Assembly: GCA_016180645.1 (NCBI GenBank)
Contig: JACPAV010000019.1
Coordinates: 78,560 to 142,559 of the forward strand
From: Nitrospirota bacterium
GTDB taxonomy: Bacteria; JACPQY01
Direction: 5' to 3'
DNA length: 64,000 nucleotides
The position numbers and the translations under genes are program-made. The notes beneath the pieces were generated by a model. The model searched no databases. It saw only the letters and a program-made list of their open reading frames with translations, and was not told where the DNA came from. Numbering within the stretch: the stretch's first letter is position 1; every line of letters begins with the position of its first letter. Positions 52,634 through 61,403 of the stretch are shown here, in pieces.

Positions 52634-53527
52634 ATGGAGCGACTCCTATACTTCCTCGGGCGGACGTGGAGGCAACTCCGCTCGGCTACGGCCCTCAACC
52701 TTCTCAGCCTCCTGACCTTCGCGATCAGCATGACGATCCTCTCCGTCTACGCCCTGCTCTTCACCAACTTGTCCGAACTCACCCAGGTGTGGAACCGCCG
52801 GATCCAGATCCACGCTTACCTCAAGGACGGCCTCAAACCCGACGACGCTGAAGCCATACGCCACACCCTCCTCACCCTCCCGGGCGTGCGGGAGGCCGCC
52901 TACATCTCCAAGGATGAGGCCATCCGGGAGGTCCGGTCAAACCTCGGCGATTCGGCCAGCTTCCTCGAAGGGATCGAATCGAATCCATTTCCGGCCTCCT
53001 TTCAAGTCTCCCTCGAGCCCCGCTACCGGCATCCCGATCGCATTCGAGAGATCGTCGACCGCATCCGGCGCATGGAGGGAATCGAGGACGTCGAGTACGG
53101 TGAGTCCTGGGTCCGCAAGTTTTCCTCGATCCTCTCCATTCTGCGCGTGGGGGGTTATCTCCTCGGAGCGGCCCTCTTCATTGCCGTCGTCTTCATCGTC
53201 TCCAATACCATTCGCTTGTCCTTCCTTTCAAGAATGGACGAGATATCGGTCATGAAGCTCGTCGGCGCCACACCGACCTTCATCAAGATCCCTTTCTACC
53301 TCGAAGGGACCCTCCTCGGACTTGTCGGCGGTCTTTTGGGCCTGCTTTTCGCCTACGCCTTCTACGTGGCGACCAGTAATCGCATCGATGTCTCCCTCTT
53401 TCTTCTCCTGGGCGGTGAAACCTTCAGCTTCTTCACTCCCACAGGGCTGTCGGGCATACTCCTTCTGTCTTCCGGGCTGGGACTTCTCGGCAGCGCGCTC
53501 TCCCTCGCCCGCGCCCTGAAGTACTAG
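52634..53527 (+). CDS. ftsX: Cell division membrane protein FtsX
   Basis: The permease-like partner of FtsE, 297 residues. It has an N-terminal membrane segment, a periplasmic domain of about 120 residues (HAYLKDGLKPDDAEAIRHTL and SKDEAIREVRSNLGDSASFL), then three more membrane segments (GGYLLGAALFIAVVFIVSNT, LLGLVGGLLGLLFAYAFYV and a last one). NTIRLSFLSRMDEISVMKLV is the cytoplasmic coupling segment. The envC-like gene follows. Confidence 0.94.
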   Translation: MERLLYFLGRTWRQLRSATALNLLSLLTFAISMTILSVYALLFTNLSELTQVWNRRIQIHAYLKDGLKPDDAEAIRHTLLTLPGVREAAYISKDEAIREVRSNLGDSASFLEGIESNPFPASFQVSLEPRYRHPDRIREIVDRIRRMEGIEDVEYGESWVRKFSSILSILRVGGYLLGAALFIAVVFIVSNTIRLSFLSRMDEISVMKLVGATPTFIKIPFYLEGTLLGLVGGLLGLLFAYAFYVATSNRIDVSLFLLLGGETFSFFTPTGLSGILLLSSGLGLLGSALSLARALKY

Positions 53528-53564
53528 GAACATGTAACGAAATGGATATTCAGCCCAAGTCGTT

Positions 53565-53700
53565 CGCAGGCTTAAGCCTGCGCCTACCTCGGATCCACCT
53601 CTTGGGTAGCCGCGGGCCATGTTCAACGCCGCGCCATCCGTGGCGCGGCGACATATCATGGTCCCATACCCTCCGTGGCATGGGGCTTCAGCCCGCGTCC
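53565..53700. repeat. Dispersed multi-hairpin repeat, copy B
   Basis: It has the same order as copy A: palindrome CGCAGGCTTAAGCCTGCG (53565-53582), stem-loop with GCCGCGCC and GGCGCGGC arms (53628-53649), GACATATCATGGTCCC, and GGCATGGGGCTTCAGCC. The hairpin differs from copy A by a paired A-T to G-C change. It lies directly before the envC-like gene, and its reading frame is open into it. Confidence 0.82.
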
Positions 53701-53712
53701 TCCAGGAATCTC

Positions 53713-54855
53713 TTGCAGACGTCATTCAACGCGGGACTATTCATGGCTCTCCTCGCCGTCTCAACGCCTCTCCAAGCCGAGCCGCCATCACGCACTCTTT
53801 CGGAACTGCAACGGGTCCAGAACGAAATGAAGGAGGTCCAGGACGTCCTCGGCCGAATCAATAGGGACGAAACGCGCATCCTCAAGGAACTGGAGGATAT
53901 CGATCGGCGCGTCCAGACGACCCGCCGCGACCTTACACGCCTTCAGGGCGAATTGCGGCGCCGCACCCGCGAGGTGGCCGGGCTGAAGAAGGACCGGGAG
54001 AACCTTCGCAAAGGGCTCAGGCGAAAGGAAGTCGAGCTCACCCTCCGATTGCGGGCGTTCTACAAGTTTGGTAGGATGAGTTGGATCAAGATGATCCTCA
54101 ATCCTTCCGATCTGGAGGTGATTCCTCGCCAAGTCAAATATATGGTTTCGCTCGCCGAGTACGACTCCAGCCGAATCCGGGGCTATCAGAAGGATCTGAC
54201 CGTTCTCCGACGCAAGGAAGCCCGTCTGGAAGAGGCCAAGCAGGTGGTTGTCGTCCGCCTGGGCGAGCTTCAGCAGGAACAGAAGAAGCTCGACGCCGAT
54301 CGGCGGAAGAAGGTTGCCATTCGCTCCGAACTCTCCGCCCAGAAGGAACTGAACCAGAAGCTGCTCAGTGAGTTGGAAAAGGCCGCACAAGAACTGCAAC
54401 ACATGTTCGATGTGTTCGACGCGCAGCCTCGTCGCGACACCGGATGCGACCTGGCCCAGGCCAAGGGCCGGCTCACCTGGCCCGTTCACGGCAGCATCGT
54501 CACCGGCTTCGGACCTCGATTCGATTCGTCCGCCGGTGTAACCCTTCATTCCAACGGCATCGAGATCGCCGCCGCCGCGGGCACCCAGGTTCGCGCCGTC
54601 TGCGACGGCCAGGTGATTTTCGCCGACTGGTTCCGCGGCTACGGACAACTCGTCATTCTTTCCCACGGAGACCACTACTACTCCGTCTATGGGCATGCCT
54701 CGGAACTCCTCAAGCAGAAAGGCGACCTGGTCGTGCAGGGCGAACCTCTGGCCATCACCGGAGAGAGCGGTAGCGCGTCCACGACGGGCGTCTACTTCGA
54801 AGTCCGCCACCGGAATTCCGCCATGGATCCGCTCGATTGGCTCACGGCGCCATGA
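53713..54855 (+). CDS. envC: EnvC-type murein hydrolase activator (degenerate LytM domain)
   Basis: A periplasmic coiled-coil plus LytM/M23 protein that FtsEX uses to switch on amidases. From the TTG at 53713 (AGGA five bases upstream) it has 380 residues with a signal-like MQTSFNAGLFMALLAVSTPL. ATGs at 53680 (inside repeat copy B) and 53743 are alternatives. Two long coiled coils (about 30-125 and 160-235) precede the LytM domain (about 260-380). Its zinc site is degenerate: the usual HxxxD is HSNGIE and the usual HLHFE is VYFEV. This matches EnvC-type activators without catalysis. The ftsE-ftsX-envC-ctpA-yibQ order supports the role. Confidence 0.87.
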   Translation: MQTSFNAGLFMALLAVSTPLQAEPPSRTLSELQRVQNEMKEVQDVLGRINRDETRILKELEDIDRRVQTTRRDLTRLQGELRRRTREVAGLKKDRENLRKGLRRKEVELTLRLRAFYKFGRMSWIKMILNPSDLEVIPRQVKYMVSLAEYDSSRIRGYQKDLTVLRRKEARLEEAKQVVVVRLGELQQEQKKLDADRRKKVAIRSELSAQKELNQKLLSELEKAAQELQHMFDVFDAQPRRDTGCDLAQAKGRLTWPVHGSIVTGFGPRFDSSAGVTLHSNGIEIAAAAGTQVRAVCDGQVIFADWFRGYGQLVILSHGDHYYSVYGHASELLKQKGDLVVQGEPLAITGESGSASTTGVYFEVRHRNSAMDPLDWLTAP

Positions 54856-54915
54856 CCCCGCAACTCCGATGAAATCTCAAATCTCCAATCTGAAATCCCC
54901 GCTGCGGGGTGCACC

Positions 54916-56169
54916 TTGACCTCCCGTCGCGCCCTCTTCACGGTATTCATCCTTGCCGTGGGTCTCACCATGGCGCTCACTCCCGCGTGGATCGGTCCCT
55001 CCTTCCTCCGCGCGAAGGAAGACGACCACTACCAGAAACTCAAGATCTTCTCCGAAGCCCTCGACTATGTGGAGAAGAACTACGTCGAGGAAGTCGAGTT
55101 CGACAAACTCGTGGGCGGCGCCATCGACGGCATGCTCCGTTCCCTCGATCCCCACAGCTCCTTCATGAGCAAGGACATGTACCAGGAGATGCAGATTGAA
55201 ACATCCGGCCAGTTCGGGGGACTCGGTATGGAAATCACCATGCGCGACGGCATCCTCACGGTCGTTTCACCCATCGAGGAAACACCCGCCTTCCGGGCCG
55301 GAATCCAGGCCGGCGATCGAATCCTGCTCATCGATAATGAGTCGACGGCCCAAATGAGCCTCATGGACGCGCTGAGAAAGTTGAGAGGGCCAAAAGGGGC
55401 AAAAGTCTCCCTCAGCATCATCCGAGAGGGCGTCGATGAGCCCAAGGCGTATACGCTCACCCGGGACATCATCAAAATCCAGAGCGTGAAATGGGCCGAC
55501 CTCAACGACGGATACGGGTACCTCCGGGTTCGTTCTTTTCAGGAGGGCACGAGCAAGGAAATCGAGGCCGCACTGACCAAAATCGAGAAGAGTCCCACTC
55601 CACTGAGGGGCGTCATTCTCGATTTGCGCAACAATCCCGGCGGCCTGCTTGAGGAGGCGGTGAACGTCAGCGACCTGTTCCTTGAGGCCGGGGACATCGT
55701 GACGATCAAAGGGAGGCGCGTCGCCAAGAAGACGTACACGGCTAAGAACGACGGCAAGCATCCCGCCTTCCTCATGATCGTTCTCGTCAACAAGGGCTCC
55801 GCCAGCGCCTCGGAGATCGTGGCTTCCGCCCTGAGGGAGAACAACCGTGCCCTGCTTCTGGGGGCTCAGACCTTCGGGAAAGGCTCGGTACAGACCATCG
55901 TCCCCTTGGAAGACGGTTCCGCCATCCGCGTCACCACCGCCTTGTATTACACGCCCAAAGAACACTCGCTCCAGAACAAAGGGGTGATCCCGGACATTCA
56001 GGTGGACGAAAAGGAGCTGTATGCGAAGGCCGCCGGGGCCGATGGCAAGGGGCAGGATCAGGACGTCGTCCGCGCTTACGATCCCGCGCACGACCCGGTC
56101 GTGGGCAGGGCTCTGGAGCTCATCAAGAGCTGGGAGATCTTTTCAGCCGCTCTGAAGAAAGACAGTTGA
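54916..56169 (+). CDS. ctpA: Carboxyl-terminal processing protease, S41 family
   Basis: A periplasmic serine protease with a PDZ domain, 417 residues from a TTG at 54916. A signal anchor lies at about 8-25. The N-terminal helices (YVEKNYVEEVEFDKLVGGAI) and DPHSSFMSKDMY are followed by the PDZ domain (about 95-180). The catalytic Ser297 is in NKGSASASEIVASAL and Lys322 in TFGKGSVQTIVPL. Such proteases trim or degrade envelope proteins, in some species peptidoglycan hydrolases. It sits between envC and yibQ-like genes, a common arrangement. Confidence 0.93.
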   Translation: MTSRRALFTVFILAVGLTMALTPAWIGPSFLRAKEDDHYQKLKIFSEALDYVEKNYVEEVEFDKLVGGAIDGMLRSLDPHSSFMSKDMYQEMQIETSGQFGGLGMEITMRDGILTVVSPIEETPAFRAGIQAGDRILLIDNESTAQMSLMDALRKLRGPKGAKVSLSIIREGVDEPKAYTLTRDIIKIQSVKWADLNDGYGYLRVRSFQEGTSKEIEAALTKIEKSPTPLRGVILDLRNNPGGLLEEAVNVSDLFLEAGDIVTIKGRRVAKKTYTAKNDGKHPAFLMIVLVNKGSASASEIVASALRENNRALLLGAQTFGKGSVQTIVPLEDGSAIRVTTALYYTPKEHSLQNKGVIPDIQVDEKELYAKAAGADGKGQDQDVVRAYDPAHDPVVGRALELIKSWEIFSAALKKDS

Positions 56170-56200
56170 CCCCACCACCTGGAACGCCGCGCGAAGCGTG

Positions 56201-56256
56201 CAGGGGAGCAGCTTTAGCTGCTCCCAAGCAGGGAGGACCTGAAGGTCCTCCCCTAC
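56201..56256. repeat. Paired-hairpin repeat, copy E2
   Basis: AGGGGAGCAGC/GCTGCTCCC around TTTA, then GGGAGGACC/GGTCCTCCC around TGAA, closing with CCCTAC. It has the architecture of copy E1 at 47259-47317, with different stem bases that still pair. It lies in the gap between ctpA and the YibQ-type gene. Confidence 0.82.
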
Positions 56257-56306
56257 AGCAGGTGAGTATTGGGACGCACTCGGATCCCAACCCCCGGAGG
56301 GGCCCG

Positions 56307-57197
56307 ATGACCGGCGGAAAGCCGATTCTCGCGCTGGGCATCATTATCGGGATCGCCGCGGGTGCCATTGGGGCACTGGCCCTCCATCGTCTTCTCGAAC
56401 AACGGGAAGATCCCATCTCGGATTTCTCCTACCTGTTCGATCAGGATGAAGGGCCGCAGAGCACCGAGCTTCTGTTCGAGGGGTTCCAGGCGAGAGCCGA
56501 GACATGGTCCGCCCGCGCACCGAAGCCCGGATGGGCTTCCCCGCCTCTCCTTCGCCTCGTCGTCGATGACGTCGGTTACAACATCGATGCCGTTGATGTG
56601 CTCCTGAGCGCTTCCAATCAGATAACTCTGGCCGTCCTGCCCAATGCCCCGTTCCGTTCGGCGGCCGTCGATCGCGCCACCCGCGCGGGCGCATCCGTTC
56701 TCCTCCATATGCCCATGGAGGCCCATGATCGTTCGAAAAACCGCGAGCGGCCCATGCTCCTGACCTCCATGGAGGACCATGTGTTGGCCTCCGTTCTGGA
56801 GAAGTCCATCGCCGATCTCGGTCCGATCCAGGGTGTGTCCAACCACATGGGGTCACGCTTCACGGAAAACCGCCGGTCCCTGTCCCCCGTCATGGATGTC
56901 ATCTATGCCCATCAGTTCTACTTCCTGGACAGTGTCACCTCGTCGCGAACCATCGCCTTCCAGGCGGCCCGCGCCCGGGGCATTCCTGCGGCCGCACGCG
57001 ACATCTTCCTGGACGCCGATCACACCCCCGACGGCGTGCGCCGCGCATGGTCGGTGGCCATGCGAATTGCCCAGATCAAGGGAGATACCGTGGCCATCTA
57101 TCATCCCCATCCGGCCACCCTCCACACGATGGCTCAGCTTCTCCGCCAATCTTCATCTCAAGTATCATATGCTCTTATTACGCCAACTCCTCATTAG
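56307..57197 (+). CDS. Divergent polysaccharide deacetylase family protein (YibQ/DUF610)
   Basis: A 296-residue membrane-anchored periplasmic protein from the ATG at 56307, which has GGAGG upstream. The N-terminal segment KPILALGIIIGIAAGAIGAL anchors it. The deacetylase-like fold shows LRLVVDDVGYN, VLLHMPMEAHD, VSNHMGSRFTEN, FYFLDSVTSSRTIAF and AARDIFLDADH. It is regularly found with envC and ctpA in Gram-negative genomes; its substrate is not established, with a cell-wall glycan being inferred. The downstream lipoprotein gene overlaps it by 29 bases. Confidence 0.9.
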   Translation: MTGGKPILALGIIIGIAAGAIGALALHRLLEQREDPISDFSYLFDQDEGPQSTELLFEGFQARAETWSARAPKPGWASPPLLRLVVDDVGYNIDAVDVLLSASNQITLAVLPNAPFRSAAVDRATRAGASVLLHMPMEAHDRSKNRERPMLLTSMEDHVLASVLEKSIADLGPIQGVSNHMGSRFTENRRSLSPVMDVIYAHQFYFLDSVTSSRTIAFQAARARGIPAAARDIFLDADHTPDGVRRAWSVAMRIAQIKGDTVAIYHPHPATLHTMAQLLRQSSSQVSYALITPTPH

Positions 57198-58110
57198 TTC
57201 GTCGTTAACCGTCATCCTATTCGCCGGTTGTACAACCCACGGCCCGGGCAAGGACCGCTCACAGGAAGCCCTCGCGTGGGTCAACGACCAACCCATCCTG
57301 AAGCAACGCCTGATCCACGAGGTGGCTCAGGCGGGATTCAGGTCCCCCGACGAAATCGAAAAGATTCTTCGAAACCAAGCCTACGTCAACCAAGTCATCG
57401 CGAACCTGATCACCGAGGAGTTGCTCTATCAGGAGGCCGTGCGTCGATCGATTCGCCCCACACCCACCATGCCGCAATTGGCCGCTCAGGCGGACGCCTC
57501 AAAGGCGGCCCGGCCGAACGGGAATTCCCCGCCAACCCAGGCGAAGGGAAAAAAACGAGCCCCCAAGGGAGAGGAGGACGAGGTCAACATGCGGCGGCGG
57601 CTCATCGCCGCCCTCGTCGAGCAGGCTGTCGATCCGAAGATCCTCGTCTCGGACGGTGAGATCTACGCGAATTACACCGAGCACCTCGATGAATTTCGCC
57701 GCCCCGGCACCGTGCGGGCCCGGCAAATCCTCGTCTCTACACGCGAAGAGGCCCTGGAAATTCTCCAGACTCTGAAGTCCGGAATGGATTTCGCATCCGT
57801 CGCCCGCGAGAGGTCCATCTCCCCGGACGCGGAAACGGGCGGCGACCTCGGCTACTTCAGCGCGGATGAGACGCAGCCCGAAATTGCCCGGGCCTGCTTC
57901 GATCTCCCCGTCGGTGGAATCAGTCGCGAGGTGGAGTCCCCGTACGGATTCCATCTCTTCCAGGTGGTGGATAAAGTGCCTCCTCGAACTCTTCCCCTCG
58001 ATGAGGTTCGCGAATCCATCACAACCCGCCTCCGGAAGCAGAAGCGGGAAACCATCTACCGAAACTGGCTGTCCGATCTGAGGAAAAAGGCGAAGATTAC
58101 GCTGAAGTAG
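57169..58110 (+). CDS. Parvulin-type peptidyl-prolyl isomerase lipoprotein (SurA/PrsA-like)
   Basis: A periplasmic folding factor of 313 residues from the ATG at 57169. The lipobox is ILFAGC (Cys21). A SurA_N-like helical region follows (LAWVNDQPILKQRLIHEVAQ), interrupted by a charged Pro/Lys-rich loop (about 88-130). The PpiC parvulin domain runs at about 180-275 (VRARQILVSTREEALEILQ, SISPDAETGGDLGYFSADE, SPYGFHLFQVVDK). It probably assists outer-membrane or secreted proteins. It is the last gene of the plus-strand run. Confidence 0.9.
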   Translation: MLLLRQLLISSSLTVILFAGCTTHGPGKDRSQEALAWVNDQPILKQRLIHEVAQAGFRSPDEIEKILRNQAYVNQVIANLITEELLYQEAVRRSIRPTPTMPQLAAQADASKAARPNGNSPPTQAKGKKRAPKGEEDEVNMRRRLIAALVEQAVDPKILVSDGEIYANYTEHLDEFRRPGTVRARQILVSTREEALEILQTLKSGMDFASVARERSISPDAETGGDLGYFSADETQPEIARACFDLPVGGISREVESPYGFHLFQVVDKVPPRTLPLDEVRESITTRLRKQKRETIYRNWLSDLRKKAKITLK

Positions 58111-58127
58111 ACCGCCTCCCGAGCTTC

Positions 58128-58197
58128 GCGCAGCCTGAAGGCCGCGGCTACCGGATGGGGAGAGGATCCTTGGTAGGCGCACCCTTTAGGGTGCGTC
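58128..58197. repeat. Hairpin repeats between convergent genes
   Basis: A GCAGCCTGAAGGCCGCGGCTAC segment in two halves is followed by a stem-loop at 58177-58196 with GCGCACCCT and AGGGTGCGT arms. The position between the parvulin gene and ftsK stop codons suits a bidirectional terminator, although no long T-run is present. Confidence 0.6.
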
Positions 58198-58210
58198 TTG
58201 GGATAATGCC

Positions 58211-60520
58211 CTAACGCGGCGGAACCGCCCCCTGCGTCTCCGGAATGATCCCTTCCGCCTTCATCTTTTCCACGAACCGCGCCGCGCGGTTGTATCCGAT
58301 CCGGAGTCTCCGCTGAATAAATGAGGTCGAAACGTATCCGGCCTCCTTTACGATCTGCACCGCCCGCTCGTAAAGCTCCACGTCCTTGTCGTCCAAATCG
58401 TCCTCAAACATTTCCTCCTCATCCGCGGCCGGCCCGAACGATTCGGTAATGTACTGCGGCTCGCCCTGCTTCTTGAGAAAATGAGTGACTTCCTTGATTT
58501 CCTTGTCCGTTACGAGGGCGCCGTGGATACGGTGGACCTTCCCCCCCGTGGGCGGCTGATAGAGCATGTCGCCATGCCCCAGAAGATGCTCCGCGCCGCC
58601 CGAATCCATGATGGTCCGCGCATCCACCCGCGAGGTCACCTGAAAAGCAATGCGAGACGTGAAGTTGTTTTTGATGACCCCGGTGATGACGTCCACCGAT
58701 GGACGTTGTGTAGCCACAATGAGATGAATGCCGGCCGCCCTCGACATCTGGGCCAGCCTTCCGATGCAATCTTCCACATCCTTCGCCGCGACAGCCATCA
58801 AGTCGGCCAGTTCGTCCACCAGGACGACAATGAACGGCAGGGGCTCAGGCTGCGCCGCGCCGTCCAGCTCCAACGACAACTGCTTGCCGCCTTTCCGGAC
58901 CTTCTGGTTGTACGCCTCCAGATTCCGAACGCCCAGCTTTGCCAACAGGATGTACCGGCGCTCCATTTCGCGCACGGCCCACATCAATGCGAATTTCGCC
59001 CGCTTGGGCTCCGTGACCACCGGCGCCACAAGATGCGGGATTCCGTTGTAGCAGGAGAATTCCAACACTTTCGGATCGATCAGAAGCAGCCGCAAATCCT
59101 CCGGCGTCGCCTTGGCCAGCATGCTGAGAATCATGACGTTCAGGGAAACGCTCTTGCCTGCGCCCGTGGCTCCGGCCACGAGGAGATGCGGCATCTTCGC
59201 CAGATCCGCAACAAAAGGCTCGCCCACAATGTCCTTCCCGAGGGCCATCGTCATCGGGGAGGAGGCATTCTTGAACGCCTCCGACTCCAACATTTCACGC
59301 AGGTACACCGTCTGCCTCTGATGATTCGGGACCTCGATGCCGACGACGCCTTTCCCCGGTATCGGCGCCACGATGCGCACGTTCCCGCCACGAAGCGCCA
59401 AGGCAAGATCGTCCGCCAGCGCGGCAATTTGCGAAATCTTCACCCCCGGAGCCGGCTCGAATTCGTACATGGAAATAACGGGCCCCGGCTCGACGTGGAC
59501 CACTCTGCCCTTGACCCCAAAATCCCTCAGTTTGTCCTCCAACAACTTCGAACTGGCCTCCAGAACCTTGGTGTCCACCTTCGCGGCATCGCCTCCGGGA
59601 GGCTCCAACAACTCCACCGGAGGCGCGGCATAGTTCCGGGCGACGGCCAAGCGCAGATGCTTCCTCTGCTTTGCGGGCTTCGGTTCCTCCCCGTCAACCT
59701 CCTCGCCTTCCGAATCGAAAGAAGATCCGCCCTCAACCGTGGGTTCTTCTCCTTCCATCGCGGACTCCTGCGCGACCGGCTCCCCTTCGGGGACGGCGTC
59801 TACGGTGGGCGACAGAGCGCCCTCCGGCTGAGCCAGAAGCTCCGTCGGCAGCTTGATGGACGGTCCCTGGGTCTTTTTCATCACCCCTCGCAGGGACCGC
59901 AGACCTTCCCACAGACGCCCCCCCACGGGCCTCGCCCCCTTCAACGCGCCGATCAGCATCACCACCGGGGAAACGCGCAAGTTCATCATCAGCGTCAGGG
60001 AACCGAGAAAAACGGTCAGCAGGATCGTCCCTGCCCGGTTGAGATAGTGTTCGAAAAATCGGCCCAGTCCATAGCCCAGCAATCCGGCGGGGAGGTCCAT
60101 CCCCAGGAAAGGCGTTTTCAAGAGGGGCGTCATCAGATAGAGGCCCAGTGACAGCGAAAGAACCAGAAGCGTCAGCCCCCCCAAGGAGCCCGCCTGTGCC
60201 CGAAAACTGGAATTCAATACGAGCCGCAGGCCGCTCGTCACCAGCATGAGCGGGAGGATGTACGAAGACAGTCCGAAAAACTGCGCCAGAAGGTCCGCCC
60301 ACGTCGCACCGACGATCCCCCCCCAGTTCAAGGCCTGCTCACGAAGAAATACCGGTGTGCTGGAGGAGAACGCAAACAACGAAGGGTCATAAGAGTCGTA
60401 GGAGGCCAACGCGATCAGAGTAAACGCTCCCGTGAGTATAAGGCCGACGCCCAGGATATTGCGCCGCAAGTCGAAGCCGCCCTCGGCGGCCCTTTTCTTC
60501 TTTGACCGATCCTCGCTCAT
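58211..60520 (-). CDS. ftsK: DNA translocase FtsK
   Basis: A septal DNA pump for chromosome segregation, 769 residues from the ATG at 60520. An N-terminal domain has four or five membrane segments. An acidic linker follows (about 240-300, MEGEEPTVEGGSSFDSEGEE). The motor domain carries Walker A GATGAGKSVSLN (450-461) and Walker B FIVVLVDELADLMAVAAKD. IHLIVATQRPSVDVITGVI is also typical. The C-terminal gamma winged helix (EAGYVSTSFIQRRLRIGYNR) binds KOPS-type signals. Its ATG overlaps the uppP stop by four bases. The linker is short compared with E. coli FtsK. Confidence 0.95.
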   Translation of the reverse strand: MSEDRSKKKRAAEGGFDLRRNILGVGLILTGAFTLIALASYDSYDPSLFAFSSSTPVFLREQALNWGGIVGATWADLLAQFFGLSSYILPLMLVTSGLRLVLNSSFRAQAGSLGGLTLLVLSLSLGLYLMTPLLKTPFLGMDLPAGLLGYGLGRFFEHYLNRAGTILLTVFLGSLTLMMNLRVSPVVMLIGALKGARPVGGRLWEGLRSLRGVMKKTQGPSIKLPTELLAQPEGALSPTVDAVPEGEPVAQESAMEGEEPTVEGGSSFDSEGEEVDGEEPKPAKQRKHLRLAVARNYAAPPVELLEPPGGDAAKVDTKVLEASSKLLEDKLRDFGVKGRVVHVEPGPVISMYEFEPAPGVKISQIAALADDLALALRGGNVRIVAPIPGKGVVGIEVPNHQRQTVYLREMLESEAFKNASSPMTMALGKDIVGEPFVADLAKMPHLLVAGATGAGKSVSLNVMILSMLAKATPEDLRLLLIDPKVLEFSCYNGIPHLVAPVVTEPKRAKFALMWAVREMERRYILLAKLGVRNLEAYNQKVRKGGKQLSLELDGAAQPEPLPFIVVLVDELADLMAVAAKDVEDCIGRLAQMSRAAGIHLIVATQRPSVDVITGVIKNNFTSRIAFQVTSRVDARTIMDSGGAEHLLGHGDMLYQPPTGGKVHRIHGALVTDKEIKEVTHFLKKQGEPQYITESFGPAADEEEMFEDDLDDKDVELYERAVQIVKEAGYVSTSFIQRRLRIGYNRAARFVEKMKAEGIIPETQGAVPPR

Positions 60521-61317
60521 GACGGCGAAAACGAATAATCCCAAATCAGGACGGCGGGAACGAGCGCCCACAGGTAGTAGCTGAACGCCTTCAATCGAGC
60601 GCGATGCGCGATCGCGTAAACCATCGCAATGCTCCCCACTCCAACCACAAACGCGGCCGTGGCCCCGGCCGCGTATACCGTTCCCTGTCCGGATCGGAAA
60701 ACCGCGGCGAGGCTGGATGCGTGAAACACGTTGGCCCCCAGAATCGCGGGAATTGCCAGAAGAAAGGAAAAACTGACCGCCAAATCCGCTTCCAGTCCGA
60801 GGAGCAGTCCCGAAGCCAGCGTCATCCCCGAGCGCGACACACCCGGCAACAGGGCTACGGCCTGCGCCGTCCCGATGATCATGCTGTCCATCCACCTGAC
60901 TTCAATTCGTCCGGCTTGAAGTTGCCGGCGATCGGCCAAAAACAGGACAGCTCCGGTGAATACGAATCCCCCCAGGACAACGCCCAGCGAGCTGAAAGCC
61001 GCCTCCACGCGTTCCCCCCACAGGAGGAACACAACTCCCGCCGGCACACACCCCAGGGCCAATTTCGCGCCGAACGTCCATCCCTGTTGCATGAACGCTT
61101 TGGAGCGCCTCCAACTGAAGATTCCGAAAAAGAGTAGGAGAGACAGAAGCGTGCCCAGATGGAGAAGGACCTCAAACTCGATCCCCCCGGATCCCCGTGA
61201 GAGGAAAAACAGTCGCTCCACCACCACGAGATGGCCGCTGCTGGAGACAGGGAGGAATTCGGTCAGGCCCTGGACTGCGCCCAACCAGACCGATTGAGAG
61301 TATGACATCACGTCCAT
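60517..61317 (-). CDS. uppP: Undecaprenyl-diphosphatase UppP (BacA)
   Basis: Recycles undecaprenyl diphosphate to the carrier phosphate for cell-wall synthesis and gives bacitracin resistance when overproduced. It has 266 residues from the ATG at 61317. Eight or so membrane segments are visible. The two catalytic motifs are AVQGLTEFLPVSSSGHLVVV and ALLPGVSRSGMTLASGLLLG. It is coupled to ftsK by an ATGA overlap. Confidence 0.95.
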   Translation of the reverse strand: MDVMSYSQSVWLGAVQGLTEFLPVSSSGHLVVVERLFFLSRGSGGIEFEVLLHLGTLLSLLLFFGIFSWRRSKAFMQQGWTFGAKLALGCVPAGVVFLLWGERVEAAFSSLGVVLGGFVFTGAVLFLADRRQLQAGRIEVRWMDSMIIGTAQAVALLPGVSRSGMTLASGLLLGLEADLAVSFSFLLAIPAILGANVFHASSLAAVFRSGQGTVYAAGATAAFVVGVGSIAMVYAIAHRARLKAFSYYLWALVPAVLIWDYSFSPS

Positions 61318-61403
61318 GATGATACGGTGTTCTTCCTTAGTGCGCCCTCTGGGAGAAGAGTGTACCACACCCCCCCCGGAGCGTCAAATAAATTTCGCTT
61401 TGA

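Noticed and set aside
58481-60151. A 556-codon open frame opposite ftsK
   Set aside because: The minus strand encodes an unmistakable FtsK with all motor motifs; the antisense product is Arg/His/Gln-rich and has no family features.
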